Of a DNA stretch of 64,000 nucleotides, positions 17,733-26,723 are shown in pieces. The DNA is from Steroidobacter denitrificans (GTDB lineage: Bacteria; Pseudomonadota; Gammaproteobacteria; Steroidobacterales; Steroidobacteraceae), in assembly GCF_001579945.1 (NCBI RefSeq), contig NZ_CP011971.1, positions 2,382,001-2,446,000 on the forward strand. The letters run 5' to 3'. The notes under the pieces are model-generated. The model had not been told where the DNA came from. It saw only the letters and a program-made list of their open reading frames with translations, and ran no database searches. Positions within the stretch are counted from its first letter, which is position 1, and the number at the start of each line of letters is the position of its first letter. Position numbers and translations under genes: made by a program.

Positions 17733-18322
17733 ATCGCTGTAATGAATCCTTCCGGCGTACCGCAAAGCGTGCCTTCCGCGAACGGCATGAAGCCGCTGCC
17801 AGTCGGCCTCGAACAGCGTAACAACCAGGCTTCCAGCACCTCGATCCGCGGCGGCAGCTCGACGCCCTCCCCTCCGGTAAAGTCACGCCAGGCCTCCAGG
17901 TAGCGCTCCGCGACGACGAGCAGCAGAGGCGTACGCTCGCTCATCAAAGAGAGCAATTCGTCGCTCAAACCTCCCCCCGTTGCTTCCAGGACACCAAAAC
18001 GGTTGGCGATGACCAGGTCGGCTTTCTGCCTCAGGGCGTTGCGCAACACGATGCTAGCCGCGGCAATACCGGCCGGATCGAGGCGGCACGCCGATGAACC
18101 GGTGCCCAGATCCTGGGAAATCGGGAAACGGCTGGTAGGATCGTTCAGATCCACCAGCATCATCTGCTTGTACTTGCCGCCGCTCCTGCGGGTATGCTGC
18201 ACCAGCCCGCGCACGCGCCAACCCTGTCGGCCCAGGCGCATGGCGAACTCGGCCAACAGTGCATCGGCGGCCTCCGGCTCGGAAGATACGATGGCGGCGA
18301 TCGGCAATGGTGCTGAGGTCAT
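17729..18322 (-). CDS. DUF2478 family protein (putative NTPase-like, molybdenum-linked)
   Basis: This 197-residue protein looks like DUF2478, whose members resemble P-loop NTPases of the THEP1 type and often sit near molybdenum genes. Visible family features are VRGLVQHTRR, ISQDLGTGSSACRLDP, the paired DLVIANRFGVLEATGGGL, and a C-terminal WRDFTGGEGVELPP. The glycine-rich phosphate loop is degenerate (SSEPEAADALLAEF), so hydrolysis is doubtful. It sits between the DUF364 gene (41 bp gap) and the methyltransferase (ATGA overlap), probably as one operon. Confidence 0.72.
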   Translation of the reverse strand: MTSAPLPIAAIVSSEPEAADALLAEFAMRLGRQGWRVRGLVQHTRRSGGKYKQMMLVDLNDPTSRFPISQDLGTGSSACRLDPAGIAAASIVLRNALRQKADLVIANRFGVLEATGGGLSDELLSLMSERTPLLLVVAERYLEAWRDFTGGEGVELPPRIEVLEAWLLRCSRPTGSGFMPFAEGTLCGTPEGFITAI

Positions 18323-18363
18323 GGCTGTAGCGACGAGGACAGCGAAATGGAAGTATCAGAGCA

Positions 18364-19233
18364 TCAGGATGCCGGCGGCATATGCAGCGTCACCCGCTGT
18401 ACGGTCTTGCCGAAGAAATGGTAACCGGATCCGCCTTCGGCGAGCAGTTCCAGCAATTCGTCACCGGCCAGCACGCGCGTGCCCCCGATCACGGTGACGC
18501 CGCGTCCGGCATAGGGTCGGACCAGCAACGGCGTCGTCGGACCGATCACCGCCGCCTGCGCCCCCGGGCGCAGCAGCCGCAGAAGACCGTCCAAGCTGCC
18601 ATTGAGCAGCGTGGTGCCGGTGGTGATCAGCAGATCCGCTTGAGGAATCACCTGAGGCGCGCGCTCGGCCGGCTCATAATAGGGCAACTCGTCCGGCTTG
18701 AGCGTGCTCGGATCGAGTTCGAGCACGTTGAACGGCTGGCCGCGCTTGCGCAGGGCGCGCATATAGGGTGGAAACGCGCCGACCAATGCGACCCGGTCCT
18801 GAGGGCCCATCGTCAATGCATCGAAGGCATCGCCCGTGCTGACTTGCGCATCGGCCGGCGGTCCATCGCGCAACCACAGCAATTCCACCAGGGCATTGAG
18901 CGTGGCGATGGCCACGGCGCGACGCAGATCCTGAGGCCGATACAGATCATCGAGCAATTCCACTGCCTTGCGGCCGCGAATTCTGCCCGGCACCGGCATC
19001 GCCTTGGCCGAGCTTGGGCAACAGACGGCTTCGGGCACACTCTTGACCGGCGTTGCGCACAAACCGGCGGGACCGCCGGAAAGTTTGACTCCAGTGAAAA
19101 ATATGCCGAGTACCGCCCGCTCCAGTTCCAATGAACCTGCCTCCGCACCCAGGCGTTGCAGTGTTTCGGCATGCAACTCCTGAAGCAAGGTCGAAGCAGG
19201 TAAGGACCGGGTGGTGGTGGCTGGAGAATTCAT
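18364..19233 (-). CDS. DUF364 / DUF4213 family protein (putative metal-chelating)
   Basis: This 289-residue protein resembles proteins with an N-terminal DUF4213 part and a C-terminal DUF364 Rossmann-like domain, suggested by structural work on the family to bind heavy metals or their chelates. Features seen are a Cys-Cys pair in EAVCCPSSAK, RVALVGAFPPYM at the start of the C-terminal domain, LITTGTTLLNGSLDGLL, and AAVIGPTTPLLVRPYAGRG. It is the first gene of the leftward operon and its start is 301 bp from the divergent modE start. It may handle molybdate, tungstate or a molybdenum cofactor derivative; this is inference. Confidence 0.7.
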   Translation of the reverse strand: MNSPATTTRSLPASTLLQELHAETLQRLGAEAGSLELERAVLGIFFTGVKLSGGPAGLCATPVKSVPEAVCCPSSAKAMPVPGRIRGRKAVELLDDLYRPQDLRRAVAIATLNALVELLWLRDGPPADAQVSTGDAFDALTMGPQDRVALVGAFPPYMRALRKRGQPFNVLELDPSTLKPDELPYYEPAERAPQVIPQADLLITTGTTLLNGSLDGLLRLLRPGAQAAVIGPTTPLLVRPYAGRGVTVIGGTRVLAGDELLELLAEGGSGYHFFGKTVQRVTLHMPPAS

Positions 19234-19497
19234 CGATACGAGTCCTGTCGGCAGTCTGCGCCCTGAGCAGCGGCAGGCTAGCTTTCACGACTCCTGTGAG
19301 CAGGTCAAGCGACACCTCCGACATCAGGTGATGGATGGGCAGTATGCGCCGGTATCGTCCGGCTCGCCATCGCCGCCGATCATCCGTCGCCAGGCGGCAT
19401 GCTGAACGATATGCCAGGCGCTACACTGATCCGGCGCCGAGATCCGCCTGCAGGATCACCCCGCGCGACTGCCGGACTTGCGCCCCAAGAGCCGGCA

Positions 19498-19515
19498 ATG
19501 GAAACATGTTTTCAT
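19498..19515. promoter_or_regulatory. Near-perfect palindrome just upstream of modE
   Basis: ATGGAAACATGTTTTCAT is palindromic in 16 of 18 positions and ends 20 bp before the modE ATG. It does not resemble the E. coli ModE box (TATATA-type arms), so it may be an autoregulatory site of a divergent ModE or belong to another factor. The remaining intergenic DNA (19234-19497) shows no other clear signal. Confidence 0.45.
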
Positions 19516-19534
19516 CTCGGGAAAGGTTGCCGTC

Positions 19535-20347
19535 ATGAGTAGCAAAAAGAGCCGTATCGAACTGCGCGGCGCGCTGTGGATGGCGGTAGGCGACAAGAAT
19601 CTAGGCGGACCGGGTCGTATCGCGCTGCTGGCCAGAATCGCCGAATGCGGTTCGATCACCCAGGCCGCGAAAAAAATAAAAATGAGCTACAAGGCGGCCT
19701 GGGATGCGATTGATACCATGAACACGCTGGCCGGCGAGCCGCTGGTGGAACGGGCGGCAGGCGGCAAAGGCGGCGGCGGCACTCGCTTGACGCAGCGTGG
19801 CGAACAATTGGTGAACAACTTCAGGCTCATCGAGCGCGAACATCGCCGTTTCGTCGATGAGTTGAGCCTTCAATCTGCGCAGATCGCCGATGACCTGCTG
19901 TTGATAAAGAGGATGAGCATGAGAACCAGCGCACGCAACCAGTTCTACGGCAAGGTGGCGGACATCGCATCCGGGACGGTCAACGACGAGATACAACTGG
20001 AAATGCCGGGCGGATACAGGATCGTCGCCATCATCACTCGAGATAGTACCGCCAAGCTCGGACTTCAGATCGGCATGGAGGCCTTCGCCCTGATCAAGGC
20101 ATCGTCGATCATCGTCGCCACCCGCGACGAGGCGGCGCGCTACTCGGCCCGCAATCGCCTGGTCGGTACCGTTTCGCGGCTGACGACTGGCGCGATCAAC
20201 GACGAGGTGGCCATAGAACTACAGGGGGGGGGGACGATCGTTGCCATCGTTACGCGTGAAAGCAGCGCCTTGTTGCAGCTTTCCGTGGGTGCGCCCGCGG
20301 CGGCCCTGTTCAAGGCCTCCAGCGTGATCCTGGGGATTCCGGCATAG
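19535..20347 (+). CDS. modE: ModE-type molybdate-responsive transcriptional regulator
   Basis: This 270-residue protein has a LysR-like winged helix (about residues 15-110, with GRIALLARIAECGSITQAAKKI and SYKAAWDAI). Two molybdate-binding TOBE/Mop domains follow, each with the ARNxxxGxV opening: ARNQFYGKVADIASGTVNDE and ARNRLVGTVSRLTTGAINDE, each closed by ALIKASSII or ALFKASSVI. Full-length ModE with both Mop domains binds DNA when molybdate is present. The ATG at 19535 follows GGGAAAGG. It diverges from the DUF364 operon and lies between narK and narGHJI, whose product needs molybdopterin. Confidence 0.95.
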   Translation: MSSKKSRIELRGALWMAVGDKNLGGPGRIALLARIAECGSITQAAKKIKMSYKAAWDAIDTMNTLAGEPLVERAAGGKGGGGTRLTQRGEQLVNNFRLIEREHRRFVDELSLQSAQIADDLLLIKRMSMRTSARNQFYGKVADIASGTVNDEIQLEMPGGYRIVAIITRDSTAKLGLQIGMEAFALIKASSIIVATRDEAARYSARNRLVGTVSRLTTGAINDEVAIELQGGGTIVAIVTRESSALLQLSVGAPAAALFKASSVILGIPA

Positions 20348-20403
20348 CGCTGTCGATCCCGGCTCGCACGCATCCTGCCCAATGAACGTTACCGATGCAG
20401 CGT

Positions 20404-21936
20404 TCAATCCGGATCGCGCGGCATCGGGCTGTCCGCCTTCGGTAGCCAGAACTCCACGCTTGCGCCCACGCCTATCTCTCCAGTGATCGTTACGTCGCCC
20501 TCGTGCCGGTGAACGATACGCTGCACGATGCATAAGCCGATGCCGCTGCCTTCGTATTCGGACTGCGGGTGCAGACGTTCGAATGCCTTGAACAACTTGC
20601 CGGTATATGCCGAATCGAAGCCGGCGCCGTTATCCTGAATACAATAACTCACCATATTCGCATCCTCGCTGCCCGAAACATGTACCTCGGGTGAGGCGCT
20701 GCGACGCGAAAACTTCACTGCATTCGAAAGCACATTGATCCACACCTGTCGCAGCAGCCCCTCATCGGCGTACACATCCGGCAGTTTCGCCAAGAACAGT
20801 GCCGGCGGCTGCGCCACGCCGGCAGTCACTGTCGACCACGCGGCTTTCACGAGTTGCGTCATATCGACACGCTGACGGACGAGACCGACATGACTCAGGC
20901 CGGACAGGCGCAGATAATCATCGATCATGGTCGCCATCTGGCAGGCCCGATCCGTCACGACGCTGAGCAGCCGCTGACCTTCCGACGGTAATGCAGCGCC
21001 ATGCTCATCGACGAGGCGTGTCGTGAACTGGTTGATTGCCCGTAACGGCGCCTTCAGATCATGAGCGATGCTGTGTGCGAACGACGAAAGATTCTGGTTG
21101 GCTGCTTCCAGCTGCGCGATTCGCCGCTGAATCTTGTCTTCCAGCTTGTAATGCTGCTCACGCTGCTGTTGTTCCTGATGCTTGCGCATGCTGGCGTCCC
21201 GGAATACGACGACCAACCCGGCCATGCGGCCGCCTTCGTCGCGTATCGGCGCAACCGAGTCATCGATCGGCAGCACGCTGCCGTCGCGCCTCGTCAATGT
21301 CGCTTCATCCAGATTCACCACGACGCCCTCGTGCATGGCCTGTTCGATCACATTCGCAAATGTATCGCCCGACGGCGTCCTGATACGAAATACTTCGACC
21401 ACCGGACGCCCGGTGGCTTCTTCCTGCGTCCAACCGCTCAGCTGCTCGGCAACCGGATTGACATAACTCACGCGCAACTCGCCGTCGATCGTGATCACCG
21501 CATCGCCGATGCTGTTCATCGTCGTCGCCAACCAGCGTTCCATCTTCACGAGTTTCTGCTCGGCGCGGCGCCGGCGCATTGCCGTCTCCAGCGTCGCCGC
21601 CAACGAACGCTTGTCGAAAGGCTTCACGATATATCCGAACGGTTCGGTCGTCGTCGCCTCCTTCAAGGTCGAGGCGTCGGCATGTGCGGTCAAAAATACG
21701 ACCGGCACGTCGAACTCTTCGCGAAATCGGCGAGCCACGTCGATACCCGTCAGCGAACCTTTGATATTGATATCGACGAGTGCCAGATCGGGGCGAACCA
21801 CGCTGACGTATGAGAACGCATCGGCGGCGTTATCGACCACACCGCCGACCTCATAGCCGAGTTGCTCTAGCCGCATCGAAAGATCCTCGGCAACCAGGCT
21901 CTCATCTTCGATGACCAGAATGCTCAACGGCCTCAT
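20404..21936 (-). CDS. Response regulator-PAS-histidine kinase hybrid
   Basis: Domain order in this 510-residue cytoplasmic protein is as follows. A CheY-like receiver (about 1-125) has ILVIEDES, phospho-Asp in LALVDINIK and the KPFDK lysine. A PAS domain (about 130-255) begins ATTMNSIGDAVITIDGE. A coiled linker follows, then a HisKA dimerisation helix with SFAHSIAHDLKAPLRAI, and a HATPase (N box NVLSNAVKFS, G boxes DNGAGFD and GSGIGLCIV). It directly follows a membrane kinase gene with an ATGA overlap, so the receiver is likely a phosphorylation target of that kinase. The input signal is unknown. Confidence 0.9.
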   Translation of the reverse strand: MRPLSILVIEDESLVAEDLSMRLEQLGYEVGGVVDNAADAFSYVSVVRPDLALVDINIKGSLTGIDVARRFREEFDVPVVFLTAHADASTLKEATTTEPFGYIVKPFDKRSLAATLETAMRRRRAEQKLVKMERWLATTMNSIGDAVITIDGELRVSYVNPVAEQLSGWTQEEATGRPVVEVFRIRTPSGDTFANVIEQAMHEGVVVNLDEATLTRRDGSVLPIDDSVAPIRDEGGRMAGLVVVFRDASMRKHQEQQQREQHYKLEDKIQRRIAQLEAANQNLSSFAHSIAHDLKAPLRAINQFTTRLVDEHGAALPSEGQRLLSVVTDRACQMATMIDDYLRLSGLSHVGLVRQRVDMTQLVKAAWSTVTAGVAQPPALFLAKLPDVYADEGLLRQVWINVLSNAVKFSRRSASPEVHVSGSEDANMVSYCIQDNGAGFDSAYTGKLFKAFERLHPQSEYEGSGIGLCIVQRIVHRHEGDVTITGEIGVGASVEFWLPKADSPMPRDPD

Positions 21937-23864
21937 TTACTCTTCATCCCCGCGATCGGAAAGCTGATGGCGACGACGGTGCCGGGCCCCGCTCCGACCG
22001 ACAGTTTGGCATCGAGCTGCCGAATGAGATTGCGTACGATCGTCATGCCCAGCGTTCTGGCGTTAAGGAAACTGTCCGTATGCACGCCACCAACACCGTC
22101 ATCCGCGACCTCGATGCATGCTCGTCCCTGTTCGCAATGACGCACGCTAACGCGTAAAAGTCCTTGCGAACGACCTTTGAAGGCATGTTTCAATGCATTC
22201 GATATCAATTCGTTCATGATCAGACTCGCAGGCACCGCACGCTCGATGTCGATGACGATCGGCTCGACAGCGAATTTCGTGGTAATTCGCGGCCCGATGC
22301 CTTCACTGATCAATAGCGTAGTAATCTCTCGAGCCAGTTCGCTCAAATCGATACGGCGCAGATCGGTAGCGCCATACAGCTTCTCGTGCACCAAAGCCAT
22401 GCTCATGACGCGCTGACGGCAATCCTCGAGCGGCTCCTGCACCGCCGGTTCGTCGGTCTTTGCCGCCTGTAGCGCCAGCATGCTCGCCACCACCTGAAGA
22501 TTGTTTTTCACCCGATGGTGGATCTCCTTGAGCAGCAACTCCTTCTCCTCCAGAGACTCGCGCAGACGCTGCTCCGTCTGCCGGCGCAGCGTAATATCGC
22601 GAACGGCGGCAACCACGAGATTCCGCTCGGGCAGCATCACCGGACTGAAGGCGATTTCCACATCGAATCGCGAACCGTCACGCCGCCATGCCTGCAATTC
22701 ACGTCCCTGCCGCGTGATTGCCTCGCCGTGTCCGGCCGCGAACGTTTCGCTGTACCCGGCGTGACGGTGCGGCGATTCCTCCGGTATCAGCCGCTCTATA
22801 TTGCAGCCGATCAATTCGGTACGGCTATAACCGAACTGTCGTTCGGCCATGTCGTTGGCCAGTACGATGCATCCCGCGGCATCGACGATCAGCATCGCAT
22901 CCGGCGCGGCTTCCAGAATGCTGCGCATAAGTATTTCCGAACTCGTACTGTGCTCGAGCGCGCCAGCCAGCGCGCGCCGCGAATGCAACGCCGCCGCCAT
23001 CAGGACGGACATGGTGGCGCCAATCGCAATAGTCAACTCGGGTACGCGCGAGGTCGGTACGTCGGAGAACTCGTGGAACAGGACCGCGCCAAGCGACGCC
23101 GTGCAGGCCAACCCGGAAATGAGCGCCGCCCAGGGCAGCCAGCGCGGAAAAAATTTTTCCTCGTTCCGGATCGACAAGGCGCCGAGCGCCACCGCGGCGA
23201 CGACGAATCCGCCGGCGGCGTGCACGGCGATACCCGCTGACGCGCCCCAACCGTAGGCAATCGGCGTTTTTGTCGCGTAGCCGATGAGCGAGGTGGCCGA
23301 CAGGCCGGCGATGATGGAAGCAAGCAGGCCGACGAAGGTCGAACTCGATCCAGATGGTCGAATGCCGAGCGTGACAAAACCGATACCGGACAGGGTACAG
23401 AGTACCGCAGTGATCGGCGCCATGCGTCCCGGCGTCGCACCGGGTTCGATCAGGAAGGCGTTCACGAACAACTGATCGATACCTAAATCGATCTGTATTA
23501 GATCCTGCGCCAGCGTCAAGGCGCCGACGGCAGTGGCGAACAGTGCACACACGAGTGCGGCACAGCGCTTGTTCTTGAGCAGCAGTGCGGCACTGAGTCC
23601 TAGAGCAATGAAGCCGAGCGCTGCATTGAACTTCATCGGTGCGCCGTCGGCTCGCAGTTTGACCAGCGCCGTATCACCAACCAGCCAAGCCAGGCAGACG
23701 CCGCCGCCGCCGGCGATCAGCATGAACGCAGTTGCGCCCGCCAGCAGTTCTCTACGCCAGTCGCTCCCGCCGGATTTCGAGCCGATATTCAATACTATTC
23801 TCGACTGACCACACTTCATGTGGCGTCGGATTCCATCATCGAGCCACGCCTTTTTATCCGACAT
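21933..23864 (-). CDS. Membrane-anchored PAS histidine kinase of the HisKA_2 family
   Basis: This 643-residue protein has an N-terminal integral-membrane sensor of about eight hydrophobic segments (roughly residues 35-300), rich in glycine and alanine and not matched to a named domain by me. A PAS domain follows (about 315-435, LEAAPDAMLIVDAAGCIV). Then comes a HisKA_2 kinase core with the histidine in LLKEIHHRVKNNLQVVASML and an ATPase with NELISNALKHAF. HisKA_2 kinases commonly signal to unusual receivers. Here the next gene, overlapping by ATGA, begins with a receiver, which suggests a two-step relay. No DNA-binding output is encoded beside them. Confidence 0.88.
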   Translation of the reverse strand: MSDKKAWLDDGIRRHMKCGQSRIVLNIGSKSGGSDWRRELLAGATAFMLIAGGGGVCLAWLVGDTALVKLRADGAPMKFNAALGFIALGLSAALLLKNKRCAALVCALFATAVGALTLAQDLIQIDLGIDQLFVNAFLIEPGATPGRMAPITAVLCTLSGIGFVTLGIRPSGSSSTFVGLLASIIAGLSATSLIGYATKTPIAYGWGASAGIAVHAAGGFVVAAVALGALSIRNEEKFFPRWLPWAALISGLACTASLGAVLFHEFSDVPTSRVPELTIAIGATMSVLMAAALHSRRALAGALEHSTSSEILMRSILEAAPDAMLIVDAAGCIVLANDMAERQFGYSRTELIGCNIERLIPEESPHRHAGYSETFAAGHGEAITRQGRELQAWRRDGSRFDVEIAFSPVMLPERNLVVAAVRDITLRRQTEQRLRESLEEKELLLKEIHHRVKNNLQVVASMLALQAAKTDEPAVQEPLEDCRQRVMSMALVHEKLYGATDLRRIDLSELAREITTLLISEGIGPRITTKFAVEPIVIDIERAVPASLIMNELISNALKHAFKGRSQGLLRVSVRHCEQGRACIEVADDGVGGVHTDSFLNARTLGMTIVRNLIRQLDAKLSVGAGPGTVVAISFPIAGMKSK

Positions 23865-24490
23865 GCGATGCCGCCGGAATCAGCGCGGAGTTTACGAGAA
23901 CCTCATTAATTCCCGCGTAAGGTTTTTCCTACATTATTGATCGGGCTTCTCTATGCAAAATAACAAGGGAATCCCGGGGCTTGACGATACATGCCAGTTG
24001 CCGCGGACGGCCCGGAAACGTCCTGTGCCGATCACTTCGCAGCGGCTCAAGCGCATCACCACAGCCTGCCGGCCGGTCTGTTCCATAACGGCCGCAGCCT
24101 GATCGGTCTGCTCGATACCGAGCTTACCGCCCCGGTTCGATGACATAATCTTCCCTACGATATCGGCGGCATGCCTTATGAAAAGGTCGTTTTATTGATG
24201 GCCGCCCCGCTACCGCCGCCAGACGTGTGCCGCTTGTCACGCACACCGGTAATACATTGCTCTGTTCCCTGATTTTTCCAGCGGAATTTGCGCCTTGCAA
24301 CGCTAGGGGAGAGTCTCCTGCGGCCCATTGGCAAGGCCTCCGCCATGATCTGCGGCATGCGGCGCCCAGCGCCGTTCAGGGCGAGCCGATGGCCGACGAT
24401 GCAATGGAGTCGATGAATCCGAGGATGCCGGCGACCTCGGTATGATGACCGACGGACGACCGCCAGGTGCAAAGACGGCAGTGCGGCGTT
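23865..24490. other. 626-bp region without a recognised gene
   Basis: It lies between the nar/ppiC 3' end and the start of the membrane kinase. Short frames such as 23934-24146 (minus, 70 codons) and 24176-24472 (minus, 98 codons) look like nothing I recognise. A GTGTGC/GCACAC hairpin at about 24226-24250 lacks a T-tract, so it is not a clear terminator. The kinase promoter should be near 23870-23950, an AT-richer stretch. Confidence 0.35.
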
Positions 24491-25333
24491 CTACGAATCG
24501 GCCAGGCCACGCACCCCGTAGCGCTCCTGCAGCTGCGCCAGGTACCGATGCAGCGCATGCTGACGAGCCTGGACCGACAGATAGGCCGCGATACGCGCCC
24601 GGCTTCTCTCGAAACCCAACGGCGCACCATGGTGGATTTCATCGATCCATACCACATGATGGCCGTAGCGCGACTCGACGGTAAGCCCGGCGAGCCCTTC
24701 CCGCAGCATGAAGATCTGTCGATCGAATTCCGGCGTGGTCTGGCCGCGTTCGAGCCAGCCGAGCGCGCCGCCCTGAGTGCGCGATGGGCAGGCGGACCAG
24801 CGCAGCGCGCTGGGCGCAAATCCTTGTGGATACTCCGTCAGCTCGGCGATCAGCGTCTCGCCGCGACACCTGGCCTCGAGGCGCGCAGAGACGTCATCGG
24901 GTGCCGCCGCCAGCAGAATGTGGCGTACTCGGATGCGATCGGGCTCGCGAAGACGTTGACGATTGTTTTCGTAGTAGCGCCGGCAGTCGTCCTCACCGGG
25001 CTCCGGAATCTCCAGCTCCCGTTCCAGCAACACGCGAATAGCCGCCTCCTCACCGGTTTCCTGACCGATCGGCTGCGCGCTCTGCGCAATATGCAACCGC
25101 TCGATCTCGCGCCTCAGCAACTCGCGCACCACCAGCGCCCGCGCGGCTTCGCGGCGCGCCCGGGACGGATCGCGGGCAGGATGATGCTGCATTTCACGGG
25201 CGATTTCCGCCTCGCTAATCGCGGTATCGGCAACGACAAGCGCCTCGAGCGCCGGCATCGGTCCCTCCCCTGCGCCCGGCGCAGCAGGCCGGCCGGCCTG
25301 CCGAATGCCGCTTGTAATCGAAGCATCCATCAT
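24491..25333 (-). CDS. PpiC/NifM-type peptidyl-prolyl cis-trans isomerase of the nar operon
   Basis: This roughly 280-residue protein ends in a parvulin rotamase domain (about residues 130-245, RIRVRHILLAA, TQGGALGWLERGQTTPEFD and ESRYGHHVVWIDE). The N-terminal helical segment (PARDPSRARREAARALVVRELL) is SurA/NifM-like. No signal peptide is seen, so it should act in the cytoplasm, probably helping fold or mature the nitrate reductase. It starts at ATGATG overlapping the narI stop; the longer in-frame extension to 25738 is an antisense-type shadow of narI and is not used. Denitrifiers often carry such a gene at the end of nar operons. Confidence 0.88.
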   Translation of the reverse strand: MMDASITSGIRQAGRPAAPGAGEGPMPALEALVVADTAISEAEIAREMQHHPARDPSRARREAARALVVRELLRREIERLHIAQSAQPIGQETGEEAAIRVLLERELEIPEPGEDDCRRYYENNRQRLREPDRIRVRHILLAAAPDDVSARLEARCRGETLIAELTEYPQGFAPSALRWSACPSRTQGGALGWLERGQTTPEFDRQIFMLREGLAGLTVESRYGHHVVWIDEIHHGAPLGFERSRARIAAYLSVQARQHALHRYLAQLQERYGVRGLADS

Positions 25334-26037
25334 CCGGGGCCCGGCCCATAGCGCAGCGACGCCTGCCGCCGGCGCACCACCTGATAGGGGCGTTTCAGAT
25401 AGCCCACCGGAATACTCCACACATGCACCAGGCGCGTGAAGGGCGCCACCAGCAGCAGCGTCAGCCCCAGGAACACATGCGCCTTGTAGACCCAGTGCGC
25501 ATCGGCGATATATTCCGCAGCGCCCCAACGAAATGTCACGATGTGTTGCGCCCACTCGGCCAGCTTGACCATTTGCGCGCCGTCCAGATGCCCGGCGGAC
25601 ACGACGATACTGATCATGCCCAGCACCAACTGCGCCCACAGCAGCCACAGAACGACGATATCGCGTGCGGCGCCGGTGACGCGAATACGCGGATTGGCCA
25701 TGCGTCTGACGATCAAGATCGTCAGACCGATAAAGCACAGCACGCCGAAAACACCTCCCACGAGCATCGCCAGCAGCTGCTTGGCGCCTGCGCTCATGAA
25801 AGGTTCATAAAGGGCATGCGGCGTCAGCAAACCGACGAAATGGCCGGCCAGGATCGCCAGCACGCCGACATGAAACAGATTGCTGCCTGCCCGCATGCCG
25901 CGATTGGACAGCAGCTGACTCGAACCGGAACGCCAGGTATACGCATCCTTGTCGAAACGAGCCCAACTACCGATCAGAAGCAGGGTGACCGCAATATAGG
26001 GATAGACTTGAAAACAGAATTCGTTGAGATACTTCAT
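25330..26037 (-). CDS. narI: Respiratory nitrate reductase gamma subunit (cytochrome b)
   Basis: NarI is the membrane dihaem cytochrome b that takes electrons from quinol and anchors NarGH. The 235-residue protein has five hydrophobic segments. Histidine haem-ligand candidates lie in NLFHVGVLAILAGHFVGLLTP and near the C-terminus in WVYKAHVFLGL and TRLVHVWSIPVGYLKRPYQ, each in the family's position. It overlaps narJ by ATGA upstream and ppiC downstream. Confidence 0.95.
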   Translation of the reverse strand: MKYLNEFCFQVYPYIAVTLLLIGSWARFDKDAYTWRSGSSQLLSNRGMRAGSNLFHVGVLAILAGHFVGLLTPHALYEPFMSAGAKQLLAMLVGGVFGVLCFIGLTILIVRRMANPRIRVTGAARDIVVLWLLWAQLVLGMISIVVSAGHLDGAQMVKLAEWAQHIVTFRWGAAEYIADAHWVYKAHVFLGLTLLLVAPFTRLVHVWSIPVGYLKRPYQVVRRRQASLRYGPGPG

Positions 26038-26723
26038 GCTCTGCTCTCTTTATGCGCCACCCGCTCGACACCGGCGGGCAGCCGGTCCGGTGGCGCGCAA
26101 TCCACATCGGGCGCCCGTGCGCCGAAGCGCACCGTCTCCTCCTCCCACACGCGATCCAGCGCCTGCGGCGTATCGTCACGGGCTTCACCGGCCACGCTGC
26201 GCCGAATCGTCTGCAGATTGGACCGTTCTCCGGAGAATTCGGCCAGCAATTCGAACAGCAGCGCATAGGCGCTTTCGCGCTCCGCCGCACGCGCTGCCAG
26301 CAGTTCGATGATATGACGCGTATGGCCCAACCAGTCGCGCGCCTCATCGAGCGGGCGCAGCGACAAATACTCGAGTACCAGCGGCAGATAATCGGGCAGT
26401 TCGCGTACGGCCAGCACGAAGCCATTGTCCTGGTAGGCCTGCATCAGGTCGGCCATGGCCTGGCCGCGATCGCGGGATTCCCCATGGATATGCTCGAACA
26501 GCAGCAGGCTCATGGCGCGACCGCGGTCGAACAATGATACCCAGCGCTCCTGCATGGTGATGGGATCGGCGTCCATCAGTGCGGTGACGAATCCGGTCAG
26601 CTGCGCAGTGCGCTGCGGCGACAAGCAGGGATCCGCGGCGGCGGCGATCAATTCTTCACGATGCAGCCATAGCTCGTCATCGGGATAGTCGAGCAGCACG
26701 CCGATCAGCTTGAGCAGTTTCAT
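26034..26723 (-). CDS. narJ: Nitrate reductase molybdenum-cofactor assembly chaperone
   Basis: NarJ is a cytoplasmic TorD-like chaperone that holds NarGH while the molybdenum cofactor and a Fe-S cluster are inserted; it is not part of the final enzyme. The 229-residue protein is all-helical in character, starting MKLLKLIGVLLDYPDDELW and including LFEHIHGESRDRGQAMADL and the DYLPLVLEYLSL segment conserved in the family. It sits between narH and narI with four-base overlaps on both sides. Confidence 0.95.
   Translation of the reverse strand: MKLLKLIGVLLDYPDDELWLHREELIAAAADPCLSPQRTAQLTGFVTALMDADPITMQERWVSLFDRGRAMSLLLFEHIHGESRDRGQAMADLMQAYQDNGFVLAVRELPDYLPLVLEYLSLRPLDEARDWLGHTRHIIELLAARAAERESAYALLFELLAEFSGERSNLQTIRRSVAGEARDDTPQALDRVWEEETVRFGARAPDVDCAPPDRLPAGVERVAHKESRA

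Noticed and set aside
23865-24490. Small proteins in the gap between ppiC and the membrane kinase
   Set aside because: Frames of 49-98 codons lack ribosome sites and any family resemblance.
25334-25738. N-terminal extension of the PpiC gene
   Set aside because: The extra codons are an out-of-frame reading of narI. The ATGATG that overlaps the narI stop is the natural start.
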